Below, one piece after another: positions 34,045-42,878 of a stretch of 50,494 nucleotides of DNA. The notes under the pieces were generated by a model. That model was not told the origin of the DNA and did not search any database. It saw nothing but the letters and a program-made list of their open reading frames with translations. A program made the position numbers and the translations under genes. How positions within the stretch are numbered: the stretch's first letter is position 1; each line of letters begins with the position of its first letter. Origin of the DNA: Paludibacteraceae bacterium (GTDB lineage Bacteria; Bacteroidota; Bacteroidia; Bacteroidales; Paludibacteraceae); assembly GCA_017649925.1 (NCBI GenBank), contig JAGCFX010000041.1, forward strand, positions 1-50,494, given 5' to 3'.

Positions 34045-35436
34045 TTAATGAGCGGCGAGCATGTTGGCGGGATTAAGGAGTTCATCCAGTTTATCCTTGC
34101 TCATCAGTCCATGCTCGAGGACAAGATTATAGACACTCTTTCCGGTCTCAAGAGCTTCTTTTGCAATCTTTGTTGATGCCTTATAGCCGATGACGGGATT
34201 GAGCGCCGTGACGATGCCGATAGAGTGCTTAACGGTCTCGAGGTTATGCTCGCGGTTGATAGTGATGCCATCAATACACCGCTCGCGCAGGATAGCCATG
34301 ACGTTGCGTAGCCATGTGATAGACTCGAAAATGCACTCCGTGATGATAGGTTCCATCACGTTGAGTTGCAGTTGTCCAGCTTCGGCGGCGAAAGTGACGG
34401 CGGTATCGTTACCGATGACTTTAAAACATACTTGGTTCGTGACCTCAGGAATGACAGGATTGACCTTACCGGGCATAATAGACGAGCCCGGTGCCATTGG
34501 CGGGAGATTGATCTCATGCAGTCCGCAACGAGGGCCTGAAGCCATGAGGCGGAGGTCATTACAGGTCTTGCTCAGTTTGACCGCTAATCGCTTGAGAGCT
34601 GCTGAATAACTGACGTATGCACCGGTGTCAGGCGTTGCTTCGACAAGGTCGCTGGCAAGAACAAACGGTTCACCTGTCAGTTCGCACATTTTCTTAATAC
34701 ATAGTTCGGCATATCCTGCGGTAGCATTCAGACCTGTTCCGATTGCTGTTCCTCCCATGTTGATTTCGTAGAGTAGGTTGACGTTTCGTTCGAGGTTGGC
34801 TACTTCTTCTTCAAGATTGTTTGCAAACGCATGAAACTCCTGTCCGCTGGTCATAGGTACTGCATCTTGCAGCTGCGTACGTCCCATTTTGATAGAGTCA
34901 TTGAACTCATCTCCTTTCTTGCGAAGAGTCACAATAAGACGTTTTAGTTCCTCTTCGAGTCCGCGATTCATGCGTATAAAAGCGTAGCGGAAGGCAGAAG
35001 GATAGGCGTCATTGGTCGACTGCGCACAGTTGACATGATCGTTCGGAGAGCAGTATTGATACTCGCCGCGTTGGTGTCCCATGAGTTCCAACGCACGGTT
35101 AGCAATGACTTCATTTGCATTCATGTTGACGGTAGTTCCTGCGCCACCTTGAACCATATCAGTAGGGAACTGGTCATGCATCTTGCCGTCGATGATCTCA
35201 CGGCAGGCTTTTGCAATCGCTGCATAAATTTCATCGTTGATAACGCCTAAGTCGTGATTCGCTTCCACAGCCGCCAGCTTGATATATGCGATGGCGATGA
35301 TATACTCAGGGAAATCGGACATCTTGAGGTTCGAGACCCTGTAGTTGTTGATACCGCGTTGCGTCTGAACGCCATAATACGCCTCGGCGGGCACTTGCAT
35401 CTCGCCCAAGAGGTCGGATTCAATACGATATTGCAT
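34045..35436 (-). CDS. aspA: aspartate ammonia-lyase
   Basis: Converts aspartate to fumarate and ammonia. The 463-aa protein starts MQYRIESDLLGEMQVPAEAYYG, typical of AspA rather than FumC, and shows TRQ-like GRTQLQDAVPMTSGQEF, NMGGTAIGTGLNA and the flexible-loop signature GSSIMPGKVNP. The ATG at 35436 is chosen because the longer frame runs back into ftsY. It lies 2 bp after ftsY and is the last gene of the long minus run. Confidence 0.95.
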   Translation of the reverse strand: MQYRIESDLLGEMQVPAEAYYGVQTQRGINNYRVSNLKMSDFPEYIIAIAYIKLAAVEANHDLGVINDEIYAAIAKACREIIDGKMHDQFPTDMVQGGAGTTVNMNANEVIANRALELMGHQRGEYQYCSPNDHVNCAQSTNDAYPSAFRYAFIRMNRGLEEELKRLIVTLRKKGDEFNDSIKMGRTQLQDAVPMTSGQEFHAFANNLEEEVANLERNVNLLYEINMGGTAIGTGLNATAGYAELCIKKMCELTGEPFVLASDLVEATPDTGAYVSYSAALKRLAVKLSKTCNDLRLMASGPRCGLHEINLPPMAPGSSIMPGKVNPVIPEVTNQVCFKVIGNDTAVTFAAEAGQLQLNVMEPIITECIFESITWLRNVMAILRERCIDGITINREHNLETVKHSIGIVTALNPVIGYKASTKIAKEALETGKSVYNLVLEHGLMSKDKLDELLNPANMLAAH

Positions 35437-35438
35437 AA

Positions 35439-36395
35439 TTATTCTGTTTTTAATAATGATTTTACAAATTCTTCGCGGTTGAAGCATTGCAGATCGGTCA
35501 TTTGTTCGCCGAGTCCGATGTATCGCACAGGAATCTTGAACTGATCGCTGATACCGATGACCACACCGCCTTTGGCGGTTCCATCCAGTTTGGTAATGGC
35601 GAGTGATGACACTTGTGTAGCCGCTGTAAACTGACGAGCTTGCTCAAAAGCGTTCTGTCCTGTAGAACCGTCTAGGACAAGCATGACGTCATGCGGTGCA
35701 TCGGGTACCACTTTCTGCATAACGTTTTTGATTTTTGTCAACTCGTTCATGAGGTTGATTTTGTTATGCAGTCTACCGGCAGTGTCGATGAGCACGACAT
35801 CCGCATCGTTGGCTTTTGCGGATTGGAGGGTATCGAAGGCTACAGAAGCAGGGTCAGAGCCTTGCTGCTGCTTGATGACGGGCACTCCAACGCGTTCGCC
35901 CCATATACAGAGTTGTTCCACTGCCGCTGCGCGGAAAGTATCTGCAGCACCGAGGTACACTTTTTTACCAGCGGCTTTGTATTGGTATGCCAGTTTACCG
36001 ATTGTTGTGGTCTTGCCGACACCGTTGACACCGACCACCATCACTACGTATGGTTTGGCGGGAAGTGGCGCTGTAAAGTCTAGGACATCCTCGACATTGT
36101 TCTCTTGCAGCAACGATGCAATCTCGTCCACGAGCAGCGTATTCAACTCTTCTGTACCAACGTATTTGTCCCGTTTAACGCGTTCTTGCACGCGCTCGAT
36201 GATGCGTAATGTTGTTTCCACGCCCACATCTGAAGTGATGAGCGCTTCCTCGAGATTGTCCAGCACATCGTCGTCAATCGTTGATTTACCGGCAATAGCG
36301 TGACTGATTTTGCTCAATACGGACTCTTTGCTCTTCTCGAGTCCTTTATCAAGCGTCTCTTTCTTTTCTTTATTAAATAAACCGAAAAATGCCAT
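35439..36395 (-). CDS. ftsY: signal recognition particle receptor
   Basis: GTPase that docks ribosome-nascent chain-SRP complexes to the inner membrane. The 318-aa protein has a short charged N-terminus (FNKEKKETLDKGLEKSKE), the helical N domain, and the NG GTPase core with P-loop GVNGVGKTTT (122-131), DTFRAAAVEQL, DTAGRLHNK, TKLDGTAKGG and GLGEQMTDLQ. Like other Bacteroidota FtsY it lacks the long acidic A domain of E. coli. Confidence 0.98.
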   Translation of the reverse strand: MAFFGLFNKEKKETLDKGLEKSKESVLSKISHAIAGKSTIDDDVLDNLEEALITSDVGVETTLRIIERVQERVKRDKYVGTEELNTLLVDEIASLLQENNVEDVLDFTAPLPAKPYVVMVVGVNGVGKTTTIGKLAYQYKAAGKKVYLGAADTFRAAAVEQLCIWGERVGVPVIKQQQGSDPASVAFDTLQSAKANDADVVLIDTAGRLHNKINLMNELTKIKNVMQKVVPDAPHDVMLVLDGSTGQNAFEQARQFTAATQVSSLAITKLDGTAKGGVVIGISDQFKIPVRYIGLGEQMTDLQCFNREEFVKSLLKTE

Positions 36396-36398
36396 ATT

Positions 36399-37679
36399 CT
36401 ATTGATTGTTAGTTATTTGCTTAAAATAATTCAGTAATGCTTTCATATCCGGCATCACGATGTCTGCACCTTCATCGGTCAAGGCAGAGTCGGGTAGAGG
36501 ACCTGTGTTGACGGCGATGGTAAAGAGTCCTGCCGCTTTCCCTGCACGTACGCCAAGCGGTGCATTTTCAACCACAAAGCACTCTTCTTTCTTGAAACCC
36601 GACCGCTCCCACGCTTTGAGATAGGGTTCCGGCGAAGGCTTGCCTTGCGTAACGTCAAAAGCAGTGATGATACCCGTGAAGATATTTGGGAAGGTGTCGT
36701 TGAGACTGTTGATGAGCGAGCGTTGTCCGGAACCCGTCACCACCCAGCATTGTATATTGTGGTCATGCAGGAAGGTCAGCACGTCGCGAATGCCCGGTAT
36801 CAGTTCCGGCAACTTACCACCCGTCAGTTCAATGAAATGGCGCGACTTGGCCGCATAAATCTTCTCTACTGCCTCATCGTCTCCGCCCGCTTCGCGTATG
36901 ACGGACGCACCTGTACGGCCTTCATTGCGATAAACTTGCGGCTCCGTAAATGGGAATCCATATTCATTCATTGCCAATACCCACGATTTCGCGTGGTAAG
37001 GCATTGAGTTGAAGAGCACGCCGTCTTGATCAAAGAAGACGGCTCTCAGTTTGCGTGAATAATCGCGCTCGCCGAAGATAGCTGAGCCGATGCGTACCAT
37101 ATTACTGCCGCATTCAATGGCAATCGGGTAGTCATCACTCATTCCCATGGATAAAATCTCGCCATGACAAAGTTGCTTTGCTTCCGAGAAACACCGCCGA
37201 ATCTCTGCTTCATCGTCGGTATTGGTAGCCATGGTCATCAGACCGCGTATGCGGATATTGGGCAGGTTGAAGTTGTTTTGCTTGATCTGTTCCGCTGTAA
37301 AGCCAGATTTGGTTTCCTCCCGCGCTACATGAACCTCCAGCAGTATATCTTGTATATAACCTTGTTTGGCTGCCTCGTTGTTGATGGCATTCAGCAGTCG
37401 CTCGGAGTCGACCGAATGAATGAGATATGGCCGCAACTTCAGCAAGTCACGCACTTTATTCGTTTGCAAGTGACCTATGAAATGCCAACGGATATCGGTA
37501 GGCAAGAGTGGAATTTTACGTTGCAGTTCCTGAACACGACTCTCACCGAAGTCTCGTTCTCCGGACTTATACGCTTCACGTATTGCCTCAACGGACTGGA
37601 ATTTGCTCACGCAAACGAGCGTCACGTCCGCGGGGATATGTGCGCGCACATCCGCTATATTTTCTGCGATGCCAGCCAT
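36399..37679 (-). CDS. YggS-type PLP-binding protein fused to a HAD phosphatase
   Basis: One 426-aa reading frame joins two usually separate proteins. Residues 1-207 are a YggS/PLPBP pyridoxal-phosphate homeostasis protein: VCVSKF with Lys26 as PLP lysine, HFIGHLQTNK, SMGMSDDYPIAIECGSNMVR and the usual end GSAIFGERDY. After a linker of about three residues, 211-426 is a HAD-superfamily hydrolase of the beta-phosphoglucomutase type: FFDQDGVLFNS with Asp217 and Asp219, VVTGSG, GKPSPEPYL and FVVENAPLGVRAG. All key residues are present in both halves. It starts within the end of glsB and is 3 bp from ftsY. The HAD substrate is unknown; a link to PLP is possible but only inferred from the fusion. 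Confidence 0.92.
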   Translation of the reverse strand: MAGIAENIADVRAHIPADVTLVCVSKFQSVEAIREAYKSGERDFGESRVQELQRKIPLLPTDIRWHFIGHLQTNKVRDLLKLRPYLIHSVDSERLLNAINNEAAKQGYIQDILLEVHVAREETKSGFTAEQIKQNNFNLPNIRIRGLMTMATNTDDEAEIRRCFSEAKQLCHGEILSMGMSDDYPIAIECGSNMVRIGSAIFGERDYSRKLRAVFFDQDGVLFNSMPYHAKSWVLAMNEYGFPFTEPQVYRNEGRTGASVIREAGGDDEAVEKIYAAKSRHFIELTGGKLPELIPGIRDVLTFLHDHNIQCWVVTGSGQRSLINSLNDTFPNIFTGIITAFDVTQGKPSPEPYLKAWERSGFKKEECFVVENAPLGVRAGKAAGLFTIAVNTGPLPDSALTDEGADIVMPDMKALLNYFKQITNNQ

Positions 37680-38587
37680 TGGATATACGGCGTAATATAA
37701 CGCTCTATCTTCTCGGGATAAACGGTGTCAATCTCTACCATAATACCTGATTCATAAACATTTGCAAGTTCATCGTTGATAGCGTTACCGAAAAACTGCA
37801 GGTCGTTGGTAAGGTTGAGGTAGGCAGAAAACATCGGCGGAATAACTGTTCCTTGTTCGCGCACGGCATGTTGGAGAATATGATAGTTCTCTTGCTTGTC
37901 CTCGCCCGTAAAAGGACTGTCATTCAGCGGTTTGGAGATAAACGGATGGTAGGGTTCAAATAGTCCTTCTTCTCCGCGGTGATATTGATTGAGATAAGCA
38001 TAGATGAGTTCCCGCGCAGTTGCATTATACTCCGGATAAATGGTCACCTTGCCTAACATATATTTCACTTGCGGATTGTTATGGAGCAGTGCTCCGATGC
38101 CGTCCCAGATGTTATCCAACGCAAAGAGTGCTTTTACGCCCGCATCACGTGTTTGGTAAGCCGGCTGCACGAATGCACGGCCGAACTCAATTGCGTAAGG
38201 TAGATATTCGCGAATGAAACGCTCGGAGTAATGGTAAAGGTGCGCAGACGTGATGTAAGGTTGCCCGTTCCGAATCTCGGCTTCCGAGCAAAGCAGATAA
38301 CGGTATCCGCCTATAATTTGCTGATTCTCAGGGTCCCATACGATGAGTTGATGGTACGGTTTCGGCATCGTATCCATGTCGTCCATGTCCATTGACTTAC
38401 CGGTAGCTCCTCCGCCTTCACGATAACTGATCTCACGCAGACGAGCTATCTCACGCATGACGTTCGGGCACTCATGCGCCGTGATGTCATAGATTAGATT
38501 TTCCGCTTTATTGGACGGACGCAACAGATGCCCTTCCAGTTCTTTCAGCAACAGGGCTCTGTCAACGGGTGGTATGATGGGTTCCAT
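37655..38587 (-). CDS. glsB: GNAT N-acyltransferase of glycine-lipid synthesis (GlsB-like)
   Basis: A 310-aa acyltransferase of the ornithine-lipid OlsB/hemolysin-type GNAT family, which moves a 3-hydroxyacyl chain from acyl-ACP to an amino acid amine. Marks: VMREIARLREISYREGGG, the acyl-site region IGGYRYLLCS, EFGRAFVQPAYQTR and MLGKVTIYPEYN. Next to the glsA-like acyltransferase it matches the Bacteroides glsB-glsA pair making lyso-glycine and glycine lipids. Assignment rests on recall of that pair. It overlaps both neighbours by about 25 bp. Confidence 0.82.
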   Translation of the reverse strand: MEPIIPPVDRALLLKELEGHLLRPSNKAENLIYDITAHECPNVMREIARLREISYREGGGATGKSMDMDDMDTMPKPYHQLIVWDPENQQIIGGYRYLLCSEAEIRNGQPYITSAHLYHYSERFIREYLPYAIEFGRAFVQPAYQTRDAGVKALFALDNIWDGIGALLHNNPQVKYMLGKVTIYPEYNATARELIYAYLNQYHRGEEGLFEPYHPFISKPLNDSPFTGEDKQENYHILQHAVREQGTVIPPMFSAYLNLTNDLQFFGNAINDELANVYESGIMVEIDTVYPEKIERYITPYIQWLASQKI

Positions 38588-39395
38588 AGACTATAGATTT
38601 TACGTATTGTGCCCATTGTTTGGGCGTATGGCTGTTATCGAACGTGGAGTAGGGGATAGGCGGCAGCACATGCACACTGAAGTGCTTTCCGTGTGCGCCG
38701 TACATCTCGTCCGCGAGGTATAACATCTCAATATTCATTTTTATATGCAGCAACTTGCGAATGAAGGCCAACGCGTAGAAGAACCGACTGTTACGTCCCT
38801 CAAAATAGATAGGAACGATGTCGCGTTTGTATTCCTTGGCGCGTTGGATAAAGTTCTTTTGCCATTCCAGATCACATATCTGCCATTTGCCGTTGATGCG
38901 TTGCAAGCGGCTGCAAGCGCCCGCAGGGAAAGTGAGCACGTCCGTTTCAGACTCCCACATCCTTTGTTGTTCTGCGGCTTGTTCTTTGCTTAGTCGTCCT
39001 ACTTTGTTGACCGGTGCCCATAGTCCCGCTATCGGTTCCATGAACATCAGCAGTTCATTGACGATCACTTTCAGTGCCCGCGGTCGTGTCTGATGGATCA
39101 TTTGTGCGATGATCATGCCATCAAGACCGCCGAGCGGATGATTGGAGACAAATATAACGGGTTTGCCGTCCTTCGGAATATTCTCCGTGCCGTCAATAGA
39201 TGCTGTGCATCCAAGTTCTTCATCGAGCACTAGTTGTATGAACTCATAGTCCCGCTCTGTGGTATGCACGCGCAGAAAAGCGTTCATCTGCTTCACATGC
39301 ACAATACGCTCCAGGTATCGGACTACGAAATTCGGCACATGCGCGTTGGGCGCTTTGCTTTTGATAATGGCTCGTATGTCGAACTGTAGCGGCAT
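38562..39395 (-). CDS. glsA: 1-acylglycerol-phosphate-type O-acyltransferase (GlsA-like)
   Basis: A 277-aa PlsC-superfamily acyltransferase expected to add the second acyl chain to the lyso-glycine lipid. The catalytic HX4D motif is NHPLGGLDG with His86 (seen in the GlsA group instead of NHQSxxD), followed by VNKVGRL, the FPAGACSR phosphate-binding block and PIYFEGRNSRFFY. Together with the adjacent GNAT gene it forms the two-enzyme glycine-lipid pathway known in Bacteroides. Confidence 0.82.
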   Translation of the reverse strand: MPLQFDIRAIIKSKAPNAHVPNFVVRYLERIVHVKQMNAFLRVHTTERDYEFIQLVLDEELGCTASIDGTENIPKDGKPVIFVSNHPLGGLDGMIIAQMIHQTRPRALKVIVNELLMFMEPIAGLWAPVNKVGRLSKEQAAEQQRMWESETDVLTFPAGACSRLQRINGKWQICDLEWQKNFIQRAKEYKRDIVPIYFEGRNSRFFYALAFIRKLLHIKMNIEMLYLADEMYGAHGKHFSVHVLPPIPYSTFDNSHTPKQWAQYVKSIVYGTHHTTR

Positions 39396-39811
39396 TACTG
39401 AACGGCGTGCAGAATATCCATTATCGGCGTCTTGGCGATGGAGATCATCTCGCAGTCATATGAGTTGAGGGCTTGTTTCAACGCAAAGACAGCATCGTCC
39501 AACATGTTCGCCTGCACCAGTACCGACACTGTGCGACGGGTCTCTTTCTCGCCGTCAATGGTGATCATCTCCACACGTGCTTTATACCAGTATTCGCCGT
39601 CTTTATTCGGGAAGATCTCAAAGAACTGGCTGCGTTTGCAACTCTGTACCTCACAATCGCCGAAGATGAACGGCTTGATCTCCGCCATTAAGCAGTTCTC
39701 TGCGTCCGCAAAACTGACTGCTCCGTCCACTAAGTAAATTTCTTTTGCGCTTTTGGGATTATCTTCTCCCGTTTGGCGCTCATACTTAACTTTAATCTCG
39801 TGAAATATCAT
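39395..39811 (-). CDS. DUF4494-type protein
   Basis: A 138-aa soluble protein that I recall as the DUF4494 family of Bacteroidota. It shows KVKYERQ near the start, EIYLVDGAVSFADAENCLMAEI, and the paired beta sheets YWYKARVEMITIDGEKETRR. No catalytic motif is visible. It is commonly close to yggS-like genes, as here. It shares one base with glsA and sits 13 bp downstream of the phosphatase gene. Function unknown. Confidence 0.75.
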   Translation of the reverse strand: MIFHEIKVKYERQTGEDNPKSAKEIYLVDGAVSFADAENCLMAEIKPFIFGDCEVQSCKRSQFFEIFPNKDGEYWYKARVEMITIDGEKETRRTVSVLVQANMLDDAVFALKQALNSYDCEMISIAKTPIMDILHAVQ

Positions 39812-39824
39812 AATTCAGTTATTG

Positions 39825-41288
39825 TTATTTAAAAATCAAATTGGCAACGTCCGTGGCATCTAATTTCTCCTGCGGCATCGGACGCAAAGTACCGCTCCAT
39901 AACATAAGCGGTGAAGCGGGTTTGTCATCGATGACGTTATCAATCGCGTGGTAGTCATCTTGCATCAGTTGCCAACCCGGCTGGAGTAGGAAGACCACGT
40001 CGCCCGAGTGTTTCTTATTAAGCGTGGTGTTCAGCAGCGGGTAACGGATGGCTTCGTAGCCCGGCATAGCAATCTGCACACCTTCAAAATCCATCAGGAA
40101 GTTCGCTACCTGGCGTTGAATCGTCTCGAGGTTCAGACGTTTCTGCTCAATGAGTGTGCGGTTGAGATATATCGACTGTCCGTAACTGCCATCCACCCAA
40201 CGTTCATGACCGTACAGGGCCATTAGGTATGTGCCCGTCAACGCAGCCGCTTTGTCTGTGCTGAACTGCTGGATAGGCATGTGAATATCGCTGAGCGTCT
40301 GTGCCGCCGTACCCAAGACTGGACGGCCGACGAGCAGAATCTGATAGTTGGTGCGACCGATGCGTTTATCCAACTGCTCCATCAGAAAACCGATGTCTTG
40401 ATTCAAACGCAGGTACATATCTTCATGTTCGGCACTCGCAATGCGGTCAGACTCTGCTTTAGGACTGAGACTATTGAGTTCCAACATCAGCATGTCCGGC
40501 GTGGCATCTGTGCCTAGTTTCTCTGCTTTCTGAATGTCCAATGCCAGTTCTACCACCAGTGAGTTAGCTTCCGGCGCTTGGCGTAGCACTTTGCCCACTT
40601 CATACGAGAATCCTTTCTTACGTTCCTCGGCGGTAGGCGTCATATAAGCGGGAATATCCAGCCGCGGTGTCCATTGACGAGCTGCCAGGAGTGCTATCCG
40701 CCCGTTCTCATTTTGTTCGAAAGCTGCCGAAGGTAAGCCTTCCGTATATGCGCCTGTAGCGACCCATTGTTGATTTTCGCTGTCCAGCCAGCAACAAGCG
40801 TTTGCTGCGTGACCCGCCAACAGCACAGTCGTCTCCGGATAGATACCGATGGCGTAGATCTTCGCCGTAGGGTAGAGCAGACGCATTTTATCGGTCATGG
40901 TCTGCGAGAGTAGGGCTTGCGGCGATAGTTTGAGATAAGTACCGATACCGCGTGCTTCAGGGTCCTCTAACATCGCATGCAGACGGCGGTCGCGACGAAG
41001 GAAATACGAATCCATCGTATATCCGTGTCTGTCAGGCGTAGCGCCCGTCATGAGTGTTGCGGTCGTCTCATTACCGCCATAAACGAGATGCGGGTAATCC
41101 ACTATCGTCTGGAACGCTTCTTCACTCAATGTCCGCAGACCTCCTTGCTGCCAATAAGGCCGCAGAAGCGTCAGGTCTTCAGACGTTAATCCATCTACTA
41201 CGGCTACTACCGTCAGACGCGGCATCGCCATGACAGCTGTTGCCAAAAGGCTAATAATCAGCGTACTATATAAACGATTCTTGCGCAT
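39825..41288 (-). CDS. alkaline phosphatase / nucleotide pyrophosphatase family protein
   Basis: Periplasmic metal hydrolase of the alkaline-phosphatase superfamily, 487 aa. The start is set at ATG 41288 to give a signal peptide (RKNRLYSTLIISLLATAVMA). Motifs: VVDGLTSEDL (first metal Asp), GGNETTATLMTGATPDRHGY with the candidate Thr nucleophile, LMLELNSLSPKAESD and the final ATDVANLIF. It resembles PafA-type phosphatases of Bacteroidota. The longer frame would overlap lnb further and bury the signal peptide. Substrate specificity is not decidable. Confidence 0.87.
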   Translation of the reverse strand: MRKNRLYSTLIISLLATAVMAMPRLTVVAVVDGLTSEDLTLLRPYWQQGGLRTLSEEAFQTIVDYPHLVYGGNETTATLMTGATPDRHGYTMDSYFLRRDRRLHAMLEDPEARGIGTYLKLSPQALLSQTMTDKMRLLYPTAKIYAIGIYPETTVLLAGHAANACCWLDSENQQWVATGAYTEGLPSAAFEQNENGRIALLAARQWTPRLDIPAYMTPTAEERKKGFSYEVGKVLRQAPEANSLVVELALDIQKAEKLGTDATPDMLMLELNSLSPKAESDRIASAEHEDMYLRLNQDIGFLMEQLDKRIGRTNYQILLVGRPVLGTAAQTLSDIHMPIQQFSTDKAAALTGTYLMALYGHERWVDGSYGQSIYLNRTLIEQKRLNLETIQRQVANFLMDFEGVQIAMPGYEAIRYPLLNTTLNKKHSGDVVFLLQPGWQLMQDDYHAIDNVIDDKPASPLMLWSGTLRPMPQEKLDATDVANLIFK

Positions 41289-42250
41289 AAATGTGTCAAA
41301 GGAATAATCAGTAATCGCCATCCGAAGCCAACAAGCGGGTGGCAGGAGAAAAACGTAAGGAATACTTCTAACAATATCAGCAGTACAAACGGTATACCGG
41401 CTGCTAACTCAACCCACCACGACCAGCGTTGGTGTTTACGGTCGTAGAGGCTCATAATAAACACAAAAATGAAATATAATGCCAAACCCAGTGGCCACGA
41501 AGCGTACCAGGGTGTCCGAGCAATCTCGAACGGCGCAATGCGTGACGCGCTTACCAGCGGTGTGCCGTCACTCAGATGCGCTGACTCCATGAAGAACATC
41601 AACTCTTCCGGTAGGAACAAACGCTCATCAGACGTCATCGGCTTATCGGCTTTAGGACCGAACAACAGGTTGATACCTGCATTCGCCCAAGTGAGTGCGC
41701 CCGTATAATGGCGGATGAACGAACGATATGTGACGCCGGTGTTGCCTGTGTAATCGGAAGTAATGTCGTCCTCTAATACCTTGGCTATCAGCAGATAAGG
41801 GCGCGTGGCGCAGTTGTCAAAGACAAAATTATAAAGGTATTTGCGGTTCTCCGGTTGATAATTAACCACCAATGCCTGCCATAACGCTTCGCGTTGTTCG
41901 GTCGTGAGGTTCAGCACCTGTTCATAAACCGGCCGTTTCTCGTAGTTATACTCTCGCATGAACCATTTCATCGATGTAGCGCCCAACTCATACCACGTCT
42001 CGCCGCGCACGAACTTCCAATAGAAATGATCGGTGTCGAAACTGAAGATACCGTAGTTAAAGACAATGTCAAGGTCTTGCGCTGCATCGTAAACGCGAAT
42101 AGCCGTGTGTCCGTAGCGCGCGTAGAGCTCCTTGCCCGGCGTACATGTCAGCAGCGAAATGCGCGCACTGTCACTCAGTGTCTGCGCGTTCGTGCCAAGA
42201 CTCATCAGCAGGCACAATCCAACTACGTATGTCCGAATATTATGACGCAT
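41258..42250 (-). CDS. lnb: Lnb-like lipoprotein N-acyltransferase
   Basis: A 330-aa membrane protein of the former DUF4105 family, described for Bacteroides as Lnb, which N-acylates outer-membrane lipoproteins in place of Lnt. A signal/anchor (about 1-22) precedes a periplasmic domain with the likely catalytic His48 in ARYGHTAIRV and Cys147 in FDNCATRP, and the rest has four to five helices (WPLGLALYFIFVFIMSLY, LAAGIPFVLLILLEVFLTFF). The start at 42250 gives a normal signal sequence. Its place beside glsAB and a PAP2 gene fits an envelope-lipid module. The identification is from memory of the Lnb work. Confidence 0.78.
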   Translation of the reverse strand: MRHNIRTYVVGLCLLMSLGTNAQTLSDSARISLLTCTPGKELYARYGHTAIRVYDAAQDLDIVFNYGIFSFDTDHFYWKFVRGETWYELGATSMKWFMREYNYEKRPVYEQVLNLTTEQREALWQALVVNYQPENRKYLYNFVFDNCATRPYLLIAKVLEDDITSDYTGNTGVTYRSFIRHYTGALTWANAGINLLFGPKADKPMTSDERLFLPEELMFFMESAHLSDGTPLVSASRIAPFEIARTPWYASWPLGLALYFIFVFIMSLYDRKHQRWSWWVELAAGIPFVLLILLEVFLTFFSCHPLVGFGWRLLIIPLTHLCARIVYIVR

Positions 42251-42878
42251 AGAAATAGATGCAATAGGGTAAAAAAGCACACGTCATGCCCAATAGCCAA
42301 CCTGCGCATACTTGCGCGCCGGTGTGCGCTTTGAGATGCAGCCGTGCGAACATCAGTATCAACGAGAGTCCGAACCAGATGCTGAACACCCACACGGACG
42401 GAACAATACCCACGCCCAGACAATAACTCAGAAATCCGCCTACCAGTCCGCCGAAGCCTGTCAGATGGGCACTTATCTTCCACCAGATATTGATCACAGC
42501 CACCAATGCGATAGCTACCGTGGCGCCGATACTTACCAGGCCGATGAATAGTGGTGCTTTGAGAACCGCCATCATCAGATAGCACCAGAAGCCGAAACCG
42601 AAGACGGTGTAAATATACGGCATCAGCCGCTCGTTGGCATTCTCAATCTGCAGGCTGCTCACCAAGCCCTGGCGTATCATAATCCAGATGGCGGTAATAG
42701 GCAGAATACCCGTCAGAAGCAGTGTGCCGACGATTGCTACTGTGCTCCAGATCCACGCCAGCGGTTCTACTTGCGTGCTATATGCCCAACAGAAAATAGC
42801 AATGCCGTAAGTGGGCACAAAAAGCGGGTAGAGTAGCACGCTCAGCACTTTGGATACTATGTCAATGGCTTGTCTCAC
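42240..42878 (-). CDS. PAP2-type membrane phosphatase
   Basis: A 212-aa polytopic membrane protein (six or seven helices) with a degenerate PAP2 lipid-phosphatase signature: WWKISAHLTG and ARLHLKAHTGAQVCAGWLLG, corresponding to the KxSAH and RxxxxxHT...G elements. The classic KX6RP box is not clear. Likely acts on a lipid phosphate such as undecaprenyl or lipid A pyrophosphate, but an inactive relative is possible. It overlaps rpoN by 4 bp. Confidence 0.75.
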   Translation of the reverse strand: MRQAIDIVSKVLSVLLYPLFVPTYGIAIFCWAYSTQVEPLAWIWSTVAIVGTLLLTGILPITAIWIMIRQGLVSSLQIENANERLMPYIYTVFGFGFWCYLMMAVLKAPLFIGLVSIGATVAIALVAVINIWWKISAHLTGFGGLVGGFLSYCLGVGIVPSVWVFSIWFGLSLILMFARLHLKAHTGAQVCAGWLLGMTCAFLPYCIYFYAS

